NCBI GenBank assembly: GCA_030424545.1 | Contig: JAUHWL010000003.1 | Coordinates: 186,001 to 250,000, forward strand | DNA: 64,000 bases | DNA from: Bacteroidia bacterium | GTDB lineage: Bacteria > Bacteroidota > Bacteroidia > Flavobacteriales > Schleiferiaceae | Reading direction: 5' to 3' | Shown: in pieces, positions 17,607 through 26,530 of the stretch | How the letters are laid out: each line of letters starts with the position of its first letter | How positions within the stretch are numbered: position 1 is the stretch's first letter | Notes under the pieces: model-generated | Database searches by the model: none | What the model was told of the DNA's origin: nothing | The model's input: the letters and a program-made list of their open reading frames with translations, nothing else | Program-made: the position numbers and the translations under genes

Positions 17607-19397
17607 ATGAAGGATATCATAAAAAAGTACTTTAAGTATTTTAGTTTTTTCTACGGTTATTTAAGAGGTAAGTTTTTCATAATGCTGGGTTTAAGCGTTC
17701 TTGTTGGCTTTATGGACGGGATAGGGCTAGCGTTGTTTATGCCCTTGTTAGAAGTGGTTAGCCAGCCAGAAGCCACCAATACAGAAAACATGGGAAACAT
17801 GGCCTTTATTATTGAATGGCTCAACAAACTAGGCTTGGCACTAACTCTAGACGTTGTTCTTTATACGTTGCTCACGGTTTATTTGCTTAAAGGCGTTTTT
17901 AAGTTCACGGAATCTTATTACAAAGTTCACATGCGGATTTTGTTTATTAAAAAACTGAGATTTAAAATGATTGATGGCCTTGCAAACCTCCGATATCAAA
18001 AATTTGTGACTTCTGATGCTGGTAAAATTCAGAATTCATTAAGTGGTGAAATAGGACGAGTTGTAACATCTTTTGTTTCTTATACAGGTACGCTGCAAGC
18101 CATAATTATGTTGCTTGTTTATTTAGGAATGGCGTTTTTAGCCAATGCAGAATTTGCGGTGTTAGTGATTATTGGTGGTGTTCTTACAAACCTTACTTAT
18201 CAAAGTATCTATAAAATCACAAAGCAACTTTCTAAAAACATTGTAAAAGTCTCTCACCTTTTTCAAGGATTACTTATTCAAAGCGTTCATTATTTTAAAT
18301 ACTTAAAAGCTACTTCACGGTTAGGCGGATATGCAAAAAGGTTAAAAGATTTGGTTTTTGAAATGGAAATGATCCAGAAGAGAATGGGTTTTTTAAATTC
18401 TGTTTTGGTAGCTACTAGAGAACCATTGGTGGTATTGGTAGTGGTTATCGTCATCCTTGTTCAAGTAAATTTAATGGGCGGTAATTTGGCATCAATCATT
18501 CTTAGCCTTTTGTTTTTCTACCGTTCATTAAACTCGTTGATGGCTGTACAAACCGGTTGGAATAGTTTCTTAAATGCAAGCGGTTCTATTGAAAATGCGC
18601 AAGATTTTATGCGTGAATTGGAAGAGTCTAAAGAGGTAAATCTACCCAATAAGATTAATGGTTTTGGAAAAGAACTAATTTTTGAGAACGTTTCATTTAA
18701 CTACATAGAAAACGTAAATGTTTTAAATAAAATAAATTTAAAGATTGCCAAAAACGAAACCATTGCGTTTGTTGGTGAAAGCGGTTCTGGTAAAACAACC
18801 CTAATGAATATGGTTGTGGGGCTTTTAGATAACTATTCTGGAAGCATCGCTGTAGATCAGCAAGACTATAAATCATTCAATCTAAAAAGTTTACAAAGCA
18901 AAATTGGTTATATCACCCAAGAGCCTGTAATTTTTAGTGATACAGTTTACAACAACGTAACATTTTGGGCGCCAAGAACAGAAGAAAATCTTCTCAAGTT
19001 TAACGAGGTGATGCACAAAGCGGCTATTTATGACTTTATTCAAAGTTTGCCCAATAAAGAACAAAGCCAATTGGGCGATAATGGTGTGCAAGTAAGTGGT
19101 GGACAAAAACAACGCATTTCTATTGCTAGAGAATTGTATAAAGATGTAGAGCTCCTGCTTTTAGATGAGGCAACTTCTGCGCTTGATAGCCAAACGGAGA
19201 AAACCATACAGCAAAATATTGAGTCTTTAAAAGGTAAATACACCATTGTAATTGTAGCCCACAGACTGAGCACGGTAAGAAATGCAGACCGTATTGTTGT
19301 GCTAGAACAAGGAAATATAGAAGCTATTGGCAGTTTTGACGAATTGGTTGAAACCAGCGATAGATTTAAAAGAATGGTTGAATTACAAGAGTTTTAA
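17607..19397 (+). CDS. ABC transporter, fused permease and ATPase (PglK/MsbA-like exporter)
   Basis: A 596-residue half-transporter that would work as a homodimer. Five to six hydrophobic segments lie in residues 20-310; the ATPase domain follows. Walker A GESGSGKTT is at 390-398, the SGGQ signature at 497-500, Walker B LLLLDE at 516-521 and the H-loop His at 552. Short half-transporters of this size in glycan loci flip lipid-linked oligosaccharides (PglK) or other lipid-linked intermediates. It is the only membrane exporter visible and the best flippase candidate. A 66-base gap with no clear terminator precedes it. Confidence 0.9.
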   Translation: MKDIIKKYFKYFSFFYGYLRGKFFIMLGLSVLVGFMDGIGLALFMPLLEVVSQPEATNTENMGNMAFIIEWLNKLGLALTLDVVLYTLLTVYLLKGVFKFTESYYKVHMRILFIKKLRFKMIDGLANLRYQKFVTSDAGKIQNSLSGEIGRVVTSFVSYTGTLQAIIMLLVYLGMAFLANAEFAVLVIIGGVLTNLTYQSIYKITKQLSKNIVKVSHLFQGLLIQSVHYFKYLKATSRLGGYAKRLKDLVFEMEMIQKRMGFLNSVLVATREPLVVLVVVIVILVQVNLMGGNLASIILSLLFFYRSLNSLMAVQTGWNSFLNASGSIENAQDFMRELEESKEVNLPNKINGFGKELIFENVSFNYIENVNVLNKINLKIAKNETIAFVGESGSGKTTLMNMVVGLLDNYSGSIAVDQQDYKSFNLKSLQSKIGYITQEPVIFSDTVYNNVTFWAPRTEENLLKFNEVMHKAAIYDFIQSLPNKEQSQLGDNGVQVSGGQKQRISIARELYKDVELLLLDEATSALDSQTEKTIQQNIESLKGKYTIVIVAHRLSTVRNADRIVVLEQGNIEAIGSFDELVETSDRFKRMVELQEF

Positions 19398-20083
19398 TGC
19401 GCACATTGTTTAAAAAAATCAAAAATAAATTGGAGATGTTGGCGTGGAAGACGCTACATGCCAACAAACCAAAAGTGTTTTGCATTGGTCGTAATAAAAC
19501 AGGAACCACTTCTGTAGAACTGGTGCTTAAGGAATTTGGTTACAAAATGGGCAACCAAACGAGGGGTGAGCTGCTTTTGAACGATTATAAAAACAAAAAC
19601 TGGGAGGCAATTACAAACTTTTGTCAAACGGCACAAGGATTTCAAGATGTGCCCTTTAGCTGGCCAGAGACTTGGAAGCACCTCTATAAGAAATATCCCA
19701 ACGCTAAATTTATTTTAACGTACAGAAATGATGAAGATTGGTATCAATCCATAACTAAATTTCACAGTAAACTATTTGCAGACGGAAAAAGAATTCCAAC
19801 CAAAGAAGATTTACAAAAGGCAACGTATAGGTATAAAGGGTATATATGGGAATCAAATATGGCCGTATACAATACACCAGAAAACGACCCTTATCAAAAA
19901 GATATTTTGATCAAGAATTACAACACACACAACACAGAAGTGTTGGCGTTTTTTAACGACAAAAAAAACTTTTTGGCTATCGATGTTTCAGAAAATGAGA
20001 GCTACAATAAATTATGTCTTTTTTTAGACAAAAAACCTATGCATAAAAATTTCCCACACCTTAATAGAACAGCTGATAAATGA
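19397..20083 (+). CDS. Sulfotransferase-fold protein (P-loop, PAPS-type)
   Basis: A 228-residue cytoplasmic protein. GRNKTGTTS at residues 31-39 is the 5'-phosphosulfate loop (PSB) of sulfotransferases, and FILTYRNDEDWYQS near 105-118 corresponds to the 3'-phosphate binding helix. It resembles the Sulfotransfer_4-like group rather than heparan-type enzymes. The likely reaction transfers sulfate from PAPS to a sugar hydroxyl. It starts at the last base of the ABC gene and overlaps the VioA-like gene by four bases. It is the first of five sulfotransferase-fold genes in the window. The acceptor is unknown. Confidence 0.75.
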   Translation: MRTLFKKIKNKLEMLAWKTLHANKPKVFCIGRNKTGTTSVELVLKEFGYKMGNQTRGELLLNDYKNKNWEAITNFCQTAQGFQDVPFSWPETWKHLYKKYPNAKFILTYRNDEDWYQSITKFHSKLFADGKRIPTKEDLQKATYRYKGYIWESNMAVYNTPENDPYQKDILIKNYNTHNTEVLAFFNDKKNFLAIDVSENESYNKLCLFLDKKPMHKNFPHLNRTADK

Positions 20084-21153
20084 TTCCAGTAACCAAACCA
20101 TTTAGCCCACCTATAGATAAATACCAAGCATTGGTGCGTAGTATTTGGGAGCGAAATTGGTTTACAAATAACGGCCCACTTGTACAGGCGTTAGAAAAAG
20201 AGTTAAAGACTCATTTGAATTTTGAAGAATTACTCTATCTAAATAATGGAACAATTGCGATTCAAATTGCTTTAAAAGCACTCGGTATAACCAAGAAAGT
20301 TATCACAACCCCATTTAGCTATGTTGCCACCACCAGTAGCTTGGTTTGGGAAGGGTGTACTCCTGTATTTGCCGATATAGATCCTGAAACCTTTAACATT
20401 GATCCTAAGGAAATAGAAAAATGTATTGACGATGATACAGAAGCAATACTAGCAACCCATTGTTTTGGCAATCCGTGCGATATTGAGGCGATTGAAAAAA
20501 TTGCGCAAAAACACAATTTAAAAGTGATTTATGATGCGGCCCATTGTTTTGGAACATTATATAAAGGAAAATCTGTGTTTGAATATGGCGATGTTACCAC
20601 CACCAGTTTTCATGCTACTAAGCTATTTCATACCATAGAAGGTGGTGCTGTTTTTTCCAAATCAAAAGAGGTGCTAAAAAAAATGCTTTACATGCGCAAT
20701 TTCGGGCATGATGGCTCTGAGCGTTTTTTTAGCGTGGGCATAAATGGAAAAAATTCAGAATTTCATGCAGCCATGGGATTGGTTAATTTAGAATATGTTG
20801 ACGATATCTTAATACGTAGAAAAGAACAATGCTTATTATACAATGAGCTTCTGAAAAACGGAAACTGCAGAGGTCAAAAAATTGAACAAAACGCAACGTT
20901 CAATTATGCGTATTACCCAATTGTATTTAATTCAGAAACTATTGCGCTTACCGTGAAAAGCGCGTTAGAGCAAGAGCAAATTTTTCCGAGAAGATATTTT
21001 TACCCGAGTTTAAGTAAATTAAATTATGTTAAAAATTGCATGACACAACATGCAGATGATGTGGCTTCAAGGATTTTGTGCTTACCATTATACCATGATC
21101 TATTAAAAGAAGAACAATCAAGCATTGCAAAAATAATTTTAGCGAACAGCTAA
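20080..21153 (+). CDS. DegT-family sugar transaminase (VioA-like)
   Basis: A 357-residue PLP enzyme. The N-terminus MIPVTKPFSPP, the NNGPLVQALEKEL stretch, TTPFSYVATT and DAAHCFG are close to the VioA family, which makes dTDP-4-amino-4,6-dideoxyglucose (viosamine, Qui4N) from the 4-keto sugar; Lys181 in SFHATKLFHTIEGG holds PLP. It is followed after 27 bases by a second, unrelated PLP-fold protein. With the ATP-grasp and GNAT genes further on, it could supply an amino sugar that is later N-acylated. The VioA assignment is by motif only. Confidence 0.8.
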   Translation: MIPVTKPFSPPIDKYQALVRSIWERNWFTNNGPLVQALEKELKTHLNFEELLYLNNGTIAIQIALKALGITKKVITTPFSYVATTSSLVWEGCTPVFADIDPETFNIDPKEIEKCIDDDTEAILATHCFGNPCDIEAIEKIAQKHNLKVIYDAAHCFGTLYKGKSVFEYGDVTTTSFHATKLFHTIEGGAVFSKSKEVLKKMLYMRNFGHDGSERFFSVGINGKNSEFHAAMGLVNLEYVDDILIRRKEQCLLYNELLKNGNCRGQKIEQNATFNYAYYPIVFNSETIALTVKSALEQEQIFPRRYFYPSLSKLNYVKNCMTQHADDVASRILCLPLYHDLLKEEQSSIAKIILANS

Positions 21154-21180
21154 TTTTTTTCACATTGAAAAGAGAATCTT

Positions 21181-23265
21181 ATGCTTAATAACGAATACTT
21201 ATTTGATAAATTCATACAAAGCAAAAACGGCAATGTAGACCATGACCGTTTGCAGCTCATTAGAATTTTAAGCAGATCTGGAACGCTGCCAAAGATCAGC
21301 GACATTCAGGTACAATACATCCACTCAAAGCCAAAATTGTTTTTGGTGGAGCCGGGGAAACTGATAAGGTTAGGAATAAATTTATTGAACAAACCTTTGC
21401 TTGCACTTGTAGCATTGCGCTACGGCATTGAGTGGCAAATCTGGTACAAATCCATGAAAAAAAATGAAGTGGATTACCGCATTTGCGATATGGCGGCCGC
21501 CCTGGTAGTGGCAAATTTTATTGAGTTATTGCCGCAACAAGATAAAGCCATTGTAAAAGATCAATTGCCAACGGAGTTTAAACCACTGCTTAAAAAAATT
21601 ACCAAAAGCAATAACGAAACATTGCTTGATTTAAATTCATTTAAAAAATTATCCAAGTTTAGACCGAGCCAAAACAAGAAGTCACCTTTGTCTAAAGAAT
21701 GGGCAGATATCATTTCGTTGCTGGCCATACCTACAGAATCTTTGTTGATGTCAGGAGGAGATGTGCGCCTAAATGTGGAAGACAAACATTTATTAAATGT
21801 GTATGGATGTAGGCCTTTTCCAAGACCTTTGGCATTTACGTTTGCATCATCAACGGCAACTTCCGTATCCAACATTGCTTTTGATTTAACGCAAAAGCAC
21901 CGCGAGTTTCTCATTAAAAAAGCAAGCAAACAGTCTATTGATGTTGCTTATACGGAAGTAAAAGAAGAACTGCTAAGCAACTTAAGACGTTCACTTGGAC
22001 TATCAAGGCAATCGTCTGTTTTAATCTCGCCTTCGGGCACCGACATTTCTTTGCTCTTTGCAGGTATTTGCCAATCAATCTTCCCCAAGAAAATTGCCCA
22101 TATTCTTGTGGCTTCAGACGAAACTGGGAGTGGGGTGCCACTAGCCCTACAAGGCCGTCATTTTGCCAACAACACCTCTTTAGGGGTTGATGTGGTAAAG
22201 GAAGAATTAATTACAGGATTTGAAGATGTTGTGGTAAAGAAGATTCCTTTGAGAGACAAAGAAGGAAAACTGAAAACCAAAAAGTTTATAGACAAAGAGG
22301 TTGATGAATGTATTCGTAAAGCTCTTGAGGAAGGACTTCAACCGGTGCTGCACGTAATGGATCAGTCTAAATTGGGGTATGCGGCACCAACACAAGATTA
22401 TTTGCAAAATATTGATAGCGTTTACGGAGATTCTGTTTTTGTTTTGGTAGATAATTCACAATTAAGAATGGACCGCAGCAGGTTAGATGAATACTTAAAA
22501 CTAGGGTTTTGTATAACCATAACAGGTTCTAAATTTTATACCGGACCACCGTTTTGTGGAGCATTGATAGTTCCTAAAAAATATACGGAAAAAATGAAGG
22601 AAAGCACCAAGCCACTTCCTGCCGGATTAAAAGATTACTTCTATAAATCAGAACTTATAGAAGGGGTAAAAATATTTAATCATCTGGCCGAGGGATACAA
22701 CATAGGCAGCTATTTACGGTGGTTTGCTGCGGTTTCAGAAATTCAAAGATTTTACCAAATTCCTATTGCTTTGCGGAGCTTAGGAGCAGAGATTTTCTGC
22801 GATCATGTAGAAAATAGAATCAACAACAATGATTGTTTAGAGAATTTAGAAAACGCAAGTAAGGCTGCGTTAAACCCATCTGCAGAAGATAGGCGCACTA
22901 TCTTTCCGTTTTTCATTAAAAAGGATGGAAAAGTGCTTACTCACCCTGAAACAGATACGCTTTATCGGCTTTTGAATAAAGATATTTCATCGTTAATAAA
23001 ATTTGAGAATGACGGGGAATTGAGAATTGCGAAACAAGTTTGCCACATCGGGCAGCCGGTAAAAGTTGTTCATAGCACTGGTGTAAACAGTGCAGTAGTA
23101 CGCATTAGCTTAGGTTCTCGCGTGCTCTCAGAAAGCTGGAAAGACAGAGACATTAGCATCTACTTCCAGCGCATAGAAGACCAAATGAATCAGGTAGATT
23201 TAATTTTAAATAAAATTGAACTTATTCTCAAGTATTCAAAATATTTGATAGAACAGAATGACTAG
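21181..23265 (+). CDS. Large PLP-dependent fold type I protein with novel N-terminal region
   Basis: A 694-residue protein I cannot assign to a named family. Residues about 190-460 follow a class V aminotransferase/cysteine desulfurase-like layout: GGDVRL at 192-197, SGTD at 285-288 where PLP phosphate binds, DETGSG near 313, VDNSQLR (Asp424, Gln427) that would contact the pyridine ring, and TGSKFYTGPPF with the candidate Schiff-base Lys451. Residues 1-185 form an unrecognised domain and residues after 465 are also unassigned. It overlaps the next ATP-grasp gene by eight bases, implying a shared pathway. It might act on a sulfur or carbonyl-containing amino acid, but that is inference. Confidence 0.65.
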   Translation: MLNNEYLFDKFIQSKNGNVDHDRLQLIRILSRSGTLPKISDIQVQYIHSKPKLFLVEPGKLIRLGINLLNKPLLALVALRYGIEWQIWYKSMKKNEVDYRICDMAAALVVANFIELLPQQDKAIVKDQLPTEFKPLLKKITKSNNETLLDLNSFKKLSKFRPSQNKKSPLSKEWADIISLLAIPTESLLMSGGDVRLNVEDKHLLNVYGCRPFPRPLAFTFASSTATSVSNIAFDLTQKHREFLIKKASKQSIDVAYTEVKEELLSNLRRSLGLSRQSSVLISPSGTDISLLFAGICQSIFPKKIAHILVASDETGSGVPLALQGRHFANNTSLGVDVVKEELITGFEDVVVKKIPLRDKEGKLKTKKFIDKEVDECIRKALEEGLQPVLHVMDQSKLGYAAPTQDYLQNIDSVYGDSVFVLVDNSQLRMDRSRLDEYLKLGFCITITGSKFYTGPPFCGALIVPKKYTEKMKESTKPLPAGLKDYFYKSELIEGVKIFNHLAEGYNIGSYLRWFAAVSEIQRFYQIPIALRSLGAEIFCDHVENRINNNDCLENLENASKAALNPSAEDRRTIFPFFIKKDGKVLTHPETDTLYRLLNKDISSLIKFENDGELRIAKQVCHIGQPVKVVHSTGVNSAVVRISLGSRVLSESWKDRDISIYFQRIEDQMNQVDLILNKIELILKYSKYLIEQND

Positions 23266-24457
23266 TAAAAGAATACTTATGCTCGGAGGAGCAGATATTC
23301 AAGTATCTGCCATAAAAAAAGCCAAAGAGTTGGGCTTATACGTTATAACGTGCGATTATTTGCCCAATAATCCTGGTCACAAATATTCTGATGAATATTA
23401 CAATGTGAGCACAACCGATAAGGAGGCCGTTTTAAAATTAGCTGAAACATTAAACCTAGATGGCGTTCTTGCCTATGCATCAGACCCAGCAGCTTTAACG
23501 GCAGCTTATGTTGCTGAAAAGCTCCAATTACCAAGCAATAGCTATAAGGCCGTAGAAATATTGTCTCGAAAAGATTTGTTTAGAGACTTTATGCGTACGC
23601 ACAACTTTTTGATGCCGCAAGCAAAAACGATCACAAGTTTAGACGAAGCACTTTTGTTCTTTCAAAAACTTAATTCTAAAGCCATTTTAAAACCAGTAGA
23701 TTCTTCTGGAAGCAAAGGGGTTTATACCATAGAAACCGAAACCGATTTAAAGGATTTATTTCACAAATCAATGTCATTTTCAAGAGTTGGCATTTTGGTT
23801 CTTGAAGAATTCATCACAAAAAAAGGATATCAAATCGGGGGCGATGGATTTTTAGTGAATGGCGAATTAGCCTTTAGATGCTTTGGAGATATTCATTTTT
23901 CTAAAACCAACCCAATGCTGCCGTGTTCTGTTAGCATGCCAACATTGCATAGCAAGAGCATTTCAGAAAAAGTGCATGATGAAATTCAAAGGTTATTAAA
24001 AGCCATCGGTATGACCATGGGCGCATTGAATTTCGATGTATTGGTAGATGAAAATGATCGTGTTTTTATACTAGAAATAGGCCCAAGAAATGGGGGGAAT
24101 ATGATACCTGAATTAACAGAATATGTTACTGGTGTTGATATGACAGAAGCTAGTATAAAGTCTGCCGTTGGTGATAGTTTAAAAGGTTTGTCTATGGGAG
24201 AAGAAAAGAAATACTTCTCGCATTACGTAATACATGCACAGCAGTCTGGAAAAGTTACCGTTGTTAATGAATCTGCAACACTAAAAAATCATTTGCTGTA
24301 CAAGCACTTCAATTTTGAGGTAGGCGATCACGTTGAAAAGTTTACTAGCTCAGCCAACCGATTGGGCATTATGCTTTTGAAATATAACAATGAGCAGGAA
24401 ATGATTGATTTGATTTATGGGATGGATAAACAATTGGAATTAAATATTGATTCATGA
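23258..24457 (+). CDS. ATP-grasp ligase
   Basis: A 399-residue ATP-grasp protein. The N-terminus KRILMLGGADIQ begins the pre-ATP-grasp Rossmann half, a SKAILKPVDSSGSKG segment holds the ATP-binding Lys and glycine-rich loop, and EEFI plus EIGPRNGG near the end form the metal-binding face. Enzymes of this group join a carboxylate to an amine with ATP. It overlaps the PLP-fold gene by eight bases and the GNAT gene by four, so it may link an amino acid to an amino sugar such as Qui4N. The substrates are unknown. Confidence 0.85.
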   Translation: MTSKRILMLGGADIQVSAIKKAKELGLYVITCDYLPNNPGHKYSDEYYNVSTTDKEAVLKLAETLNLDGVLAYASDPAALTAAYVAEKLQLPSNSYKAVEILSRKDLFRDFMRTHNFLMPQAKTITSLDEALLFFQKLNSKAILKPVDSSGSKGVYTIETETDLKDLFHKSMSFSRVGILVLEEFITKKGYQIGGDGFLVNGELAFRCFGDIHFSKTNPMLPCSVSMPTLHSKSISEKVHDEIQRLLKAIGMTMGALNFDVLVDENDRVFILEIGPRNGGNMIPELTEYVTGVDMTEASIKSAVGDSLKGLSMGEEKKYFSHYVIHAQQSGKVTVVNESATLKNHLLYKHFNFEVGDHVEKFTSSANRLGIMLLKYNNEQEMIDLIYGMDKQLELNIDS

Positions 24458-24948
24458 GAGAAGATTCTGTTTCAATAAGACCTTTGGTATTAGAAGATGC
24501 ACACACATCTGTGTTATGGCGAAATAATCCAGCCATTTGGAAAACAACGATTAGTGCACCCAATAGAGAAATAAAAATTGAAGATGAATTAAATTGGATG
24601 AAGAAAATACTTAGCGAAACTGATTCAAAAAGGTTCGCTATAGTTGTAGAGGGAAACTATATAGGCAATGTGCAACTAACCAATATAGAAAATAACGAAT
24701 CATATTTTGGTGTTTTTATTGGAGACCAAGCTTATTGGGGAAAAGGAATTGGTACAATTGCTACCAAAAAAATATTAGAATTTGCTTTTAATGAATTGAA
24801 TCTAAAGCGAATTAAACTAAGGGTGAAAAAAGACAATTCGAACGCTTTTCATATTTATCAAAAATTAGGCTTTGAGACAATAAGAGAAGAGGAAGGAATA
24901 ATTTTTATGCAGTTGATGAATAATGCTTTTAAAGGATCCGTGAATTGA
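24454..24948 (+). CDS. GNAT-family N-acetyltransferase
   Basis: A 164-residue acetyltransferase of the RimJ/RimL-like subgroup. RPLVLEDAHT at the N-terminus, QAYWGKGIGT near residue 92 (the acetyl-CoA pyrophosphate loop Q/RxxGxG/A) and IYQKLGFE near 130 (the final beta-bulge region) are clear. It probably acetylates an amino group on a sugar or amino acid. The translational coupling to the ATP-grasp gene upstream and the reductase-like gene downstream supports one pathway. It is distinct from the GNAT at 55637-56170. It starts from an ATGA overlap. Confidence 0.82.
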   Translation: MREDSVSIRPLVLEDAHTSVLWRNNPAIWKTTISAPNREIKIEDELNWMKKILSETDSKRFAIVVEGNYIGNVQLTNIENNESYFGVFIGDQAYWGKGIGTIATKKILEFAFNELNLKRIKLRVKKDNSNAFHIYQKLGFETIREEEGIIFMQLMNNAFKGSVN

Positions 24949-25607
24949 AAGAAAAAACACTTCAAGTCCTTTCTCAGTTTTTAAGTAAATACAAAGAAGA
25001 AGAAAAGCACGTATATGCATCCTCTTCCTTTCAAACCCAAAGCGTACCATTATTGCATCTACTTAGTACACATTTCCCTTGGGTAAAAATTGTATTTATT
25101 GATACGGGATTCTTGTTTGCCGAAACATATGCGTTTAAAAAACAACTTCAGGATTCACTGAATCTAAATTGTATTACCGTACACTCAGACAAATCGTATG
25201 CGCAACAAACATCTTCTTCGCATTTGTTTCAATATGCCAATGATACGGCCTATTGTTGCCACATCAATAAAGTAGAACCCATTGAAAGTTTAATTGTAAA
25301 GGGTGATGTTTGGATAAGTGGTGTACGCAGAGATCAAACAGCTATTCGCAATAAAATGCAAATAGAAGAAATAGATAAAAGAGGCGTATTGCGTTTTCAC
25401 CCAATGCTGGATTGGAACGCAAAAGATGTATATGACTATATACGCGAGTATGATTTACCCAAGCATCCGCTAGAAATGAACGGCTATGTAAGTATTGGCT
25501 GTGTGCCATGTACCCATAAACATAGCCTTGATGGCGCACGCGGTGGCCGTTGGGTGGGTAGCGCAAAAACAGAATGTGGTTTACATACCAATAGCAGAAC
25601 AACATGA
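24945..25607 (+). CDS. APS/PAPS reductase homologue (CysH-like)
   Basis: A 220-residue protein with every key CysH element: SSSFQTQSVPLLHLL at 26-40, DTGFLFAETY at 53-62, Cys104-Cys105 followed by KVEP, RRDQ at 128-131, CVPC with Cys186/Cys189, and ECGLH at 210-214 with the catalytic Cys211. The CC plus CxxC set would carry the [4Fe-4S] cluster of assimilatory APS reductases, which make sulfite from adenylyl-sulfate. It is odd in a capsule locus. The TTG start at 24945 overlaps the GNAT stop. It is the only sulfur-reduction gene here; the sulfotransferases use activated sulfate rather than sulfite. The role in this locus is open. Confidence 0.85.
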   Translation: MKEKTLQVLSQFLSKYKEEEKHVYASSSFQTQSVPLLHLLSTHFPWVKIVFIDTGFLFAETYAFKKQLQDSLNLNCITVHSDKSYAQQTSSSHLFQYANDTAYCCHINKVEPIESLIVKGDVWISGVRRDQTAIRNKMQIEEIDKRGVLRFHPMLDWNAKDVYDYIREYDLPKHPLEMNGYVSIGCVPCTHKHSLDGARGGRWVGSAKTECGLHTNSRTT

Positions 25608-26512
25608 AAATTGTAATAACGGGTGGAGCAGGTTATGTAGGCAATTCATTAGCAATTGCTTTAAACGCTAGCCAATTGGTAAATGAAATTGTGATTTATG
25701 ACAATTTATCAAGAGGAGATTTCAACTTCTTTTTCGGAAGAGAAAGGTTGCAAAAAGTCCGTTTTGTAAAAGGCGATATTTTAGATAGTTACCATCTAGA
25801 AAGTGCATTGACGGATGCGGATACATTAATTCATTTGGCGGCACATGTGGCTTTTCCATTTAACCATTTACAAAACTTGCAATATGAGCAAATCAATAGA
25901 TGGGGAACATTGGCAGTGGTACGCGCAGCAGAAAAAATAAAATCAATCAAGCAAGTTTTGTACTTGAGTTCTACGGCCGTTTATGGGTTTGGTTCAGATT
26001 TAGAAACGAGTAGTATGCCAAATCCAGAAAACGCATACGGAATCTCAAAGTATGAAGGCGAAAACTACATGCGCCTTTTGGCGGATACCAAACGCTTGGG
26101 TATAGTACGTTCTGCCAATGTATTTGGGTACAACAACACTTTAAGGTTAGACAGTGTGATTAATGCTTTTTTCTTTGAAGCGTTAACAACAGGTCAGATT
26201 AAAATATATGGCAACGGAAGCCAACAAAGAGCGTTTGTAGAAATCAATAATTTAATCGACAAAATTAGTCAGTGGGTATTTGGCAAAGAATTTTTGCAAG
26301 AAGAGGTTGCTATTGATTTTAATGCTTCGTTAAATGACATAAAAGATTGGATGCTCACGGCTATACCAAACTTAGAATATACTTACCTCAATCAAAACCA
26401 AGATTTTAGCGGGCAATCTTTCAAAGGCTTTTACAAGCCACAATTAGTTGAAAAGTATTTAAAAGAAACATTTCAAGATTTTTCTGTGAATACTAGAATC
26501 GACATCCCTTAA
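25604..26512 (+). CDS. NAD-dependent epimerase/dehydratase (extended SDR)
   Basis: A 302-residue extended SDR. TGGAGYVGNSLA near residue 6 is the nucleotide loop, AAHVAFPFNHL near 85 and STAVYG plus YGISK (Tyr/Lys of the triad) complete the fold. The GalE-like N-terminus suits a sugar nucleotide substrate, although the middle differs from GalE and from RmlB. It follows the CysH homologue with a four-base overlap. If sulfite made by that gene is used, one could imagine an SQD1-like role, but I see nothing diagnostic of SQD1. It is followed by a GT2 gene 18 bases on. Confidence 0.75.
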   Translation: MKIVITGGAGYVGNSLAIALNASQLVNEIVIYDNLSRGDFNFFFGRERLQKVRFVKGDILDSYHLESALTDADTLIHLAAHVAFPFNHLQNLQYEQINRWGTLAVVRAAEKIKSIKQVLYLSSTAVYGFGSDLETSSMPNPENAYGISKYEGENYMRLLADTKRLGIVRSANVFGYNNTLRLDSVINAFFFEALTTGQIKIYGNGSQQRAFVEINNLIDKISQWVFGKEFLQEEVAIDFNASLNDIKDWMLTAIPNLEYTYLNQNQDFSGQSFKGFYKPQLVEKYLKETFQDFSVNTRIDIP

Positions 26513-26530
26513 TTAGGCAAATTAAAAAAA

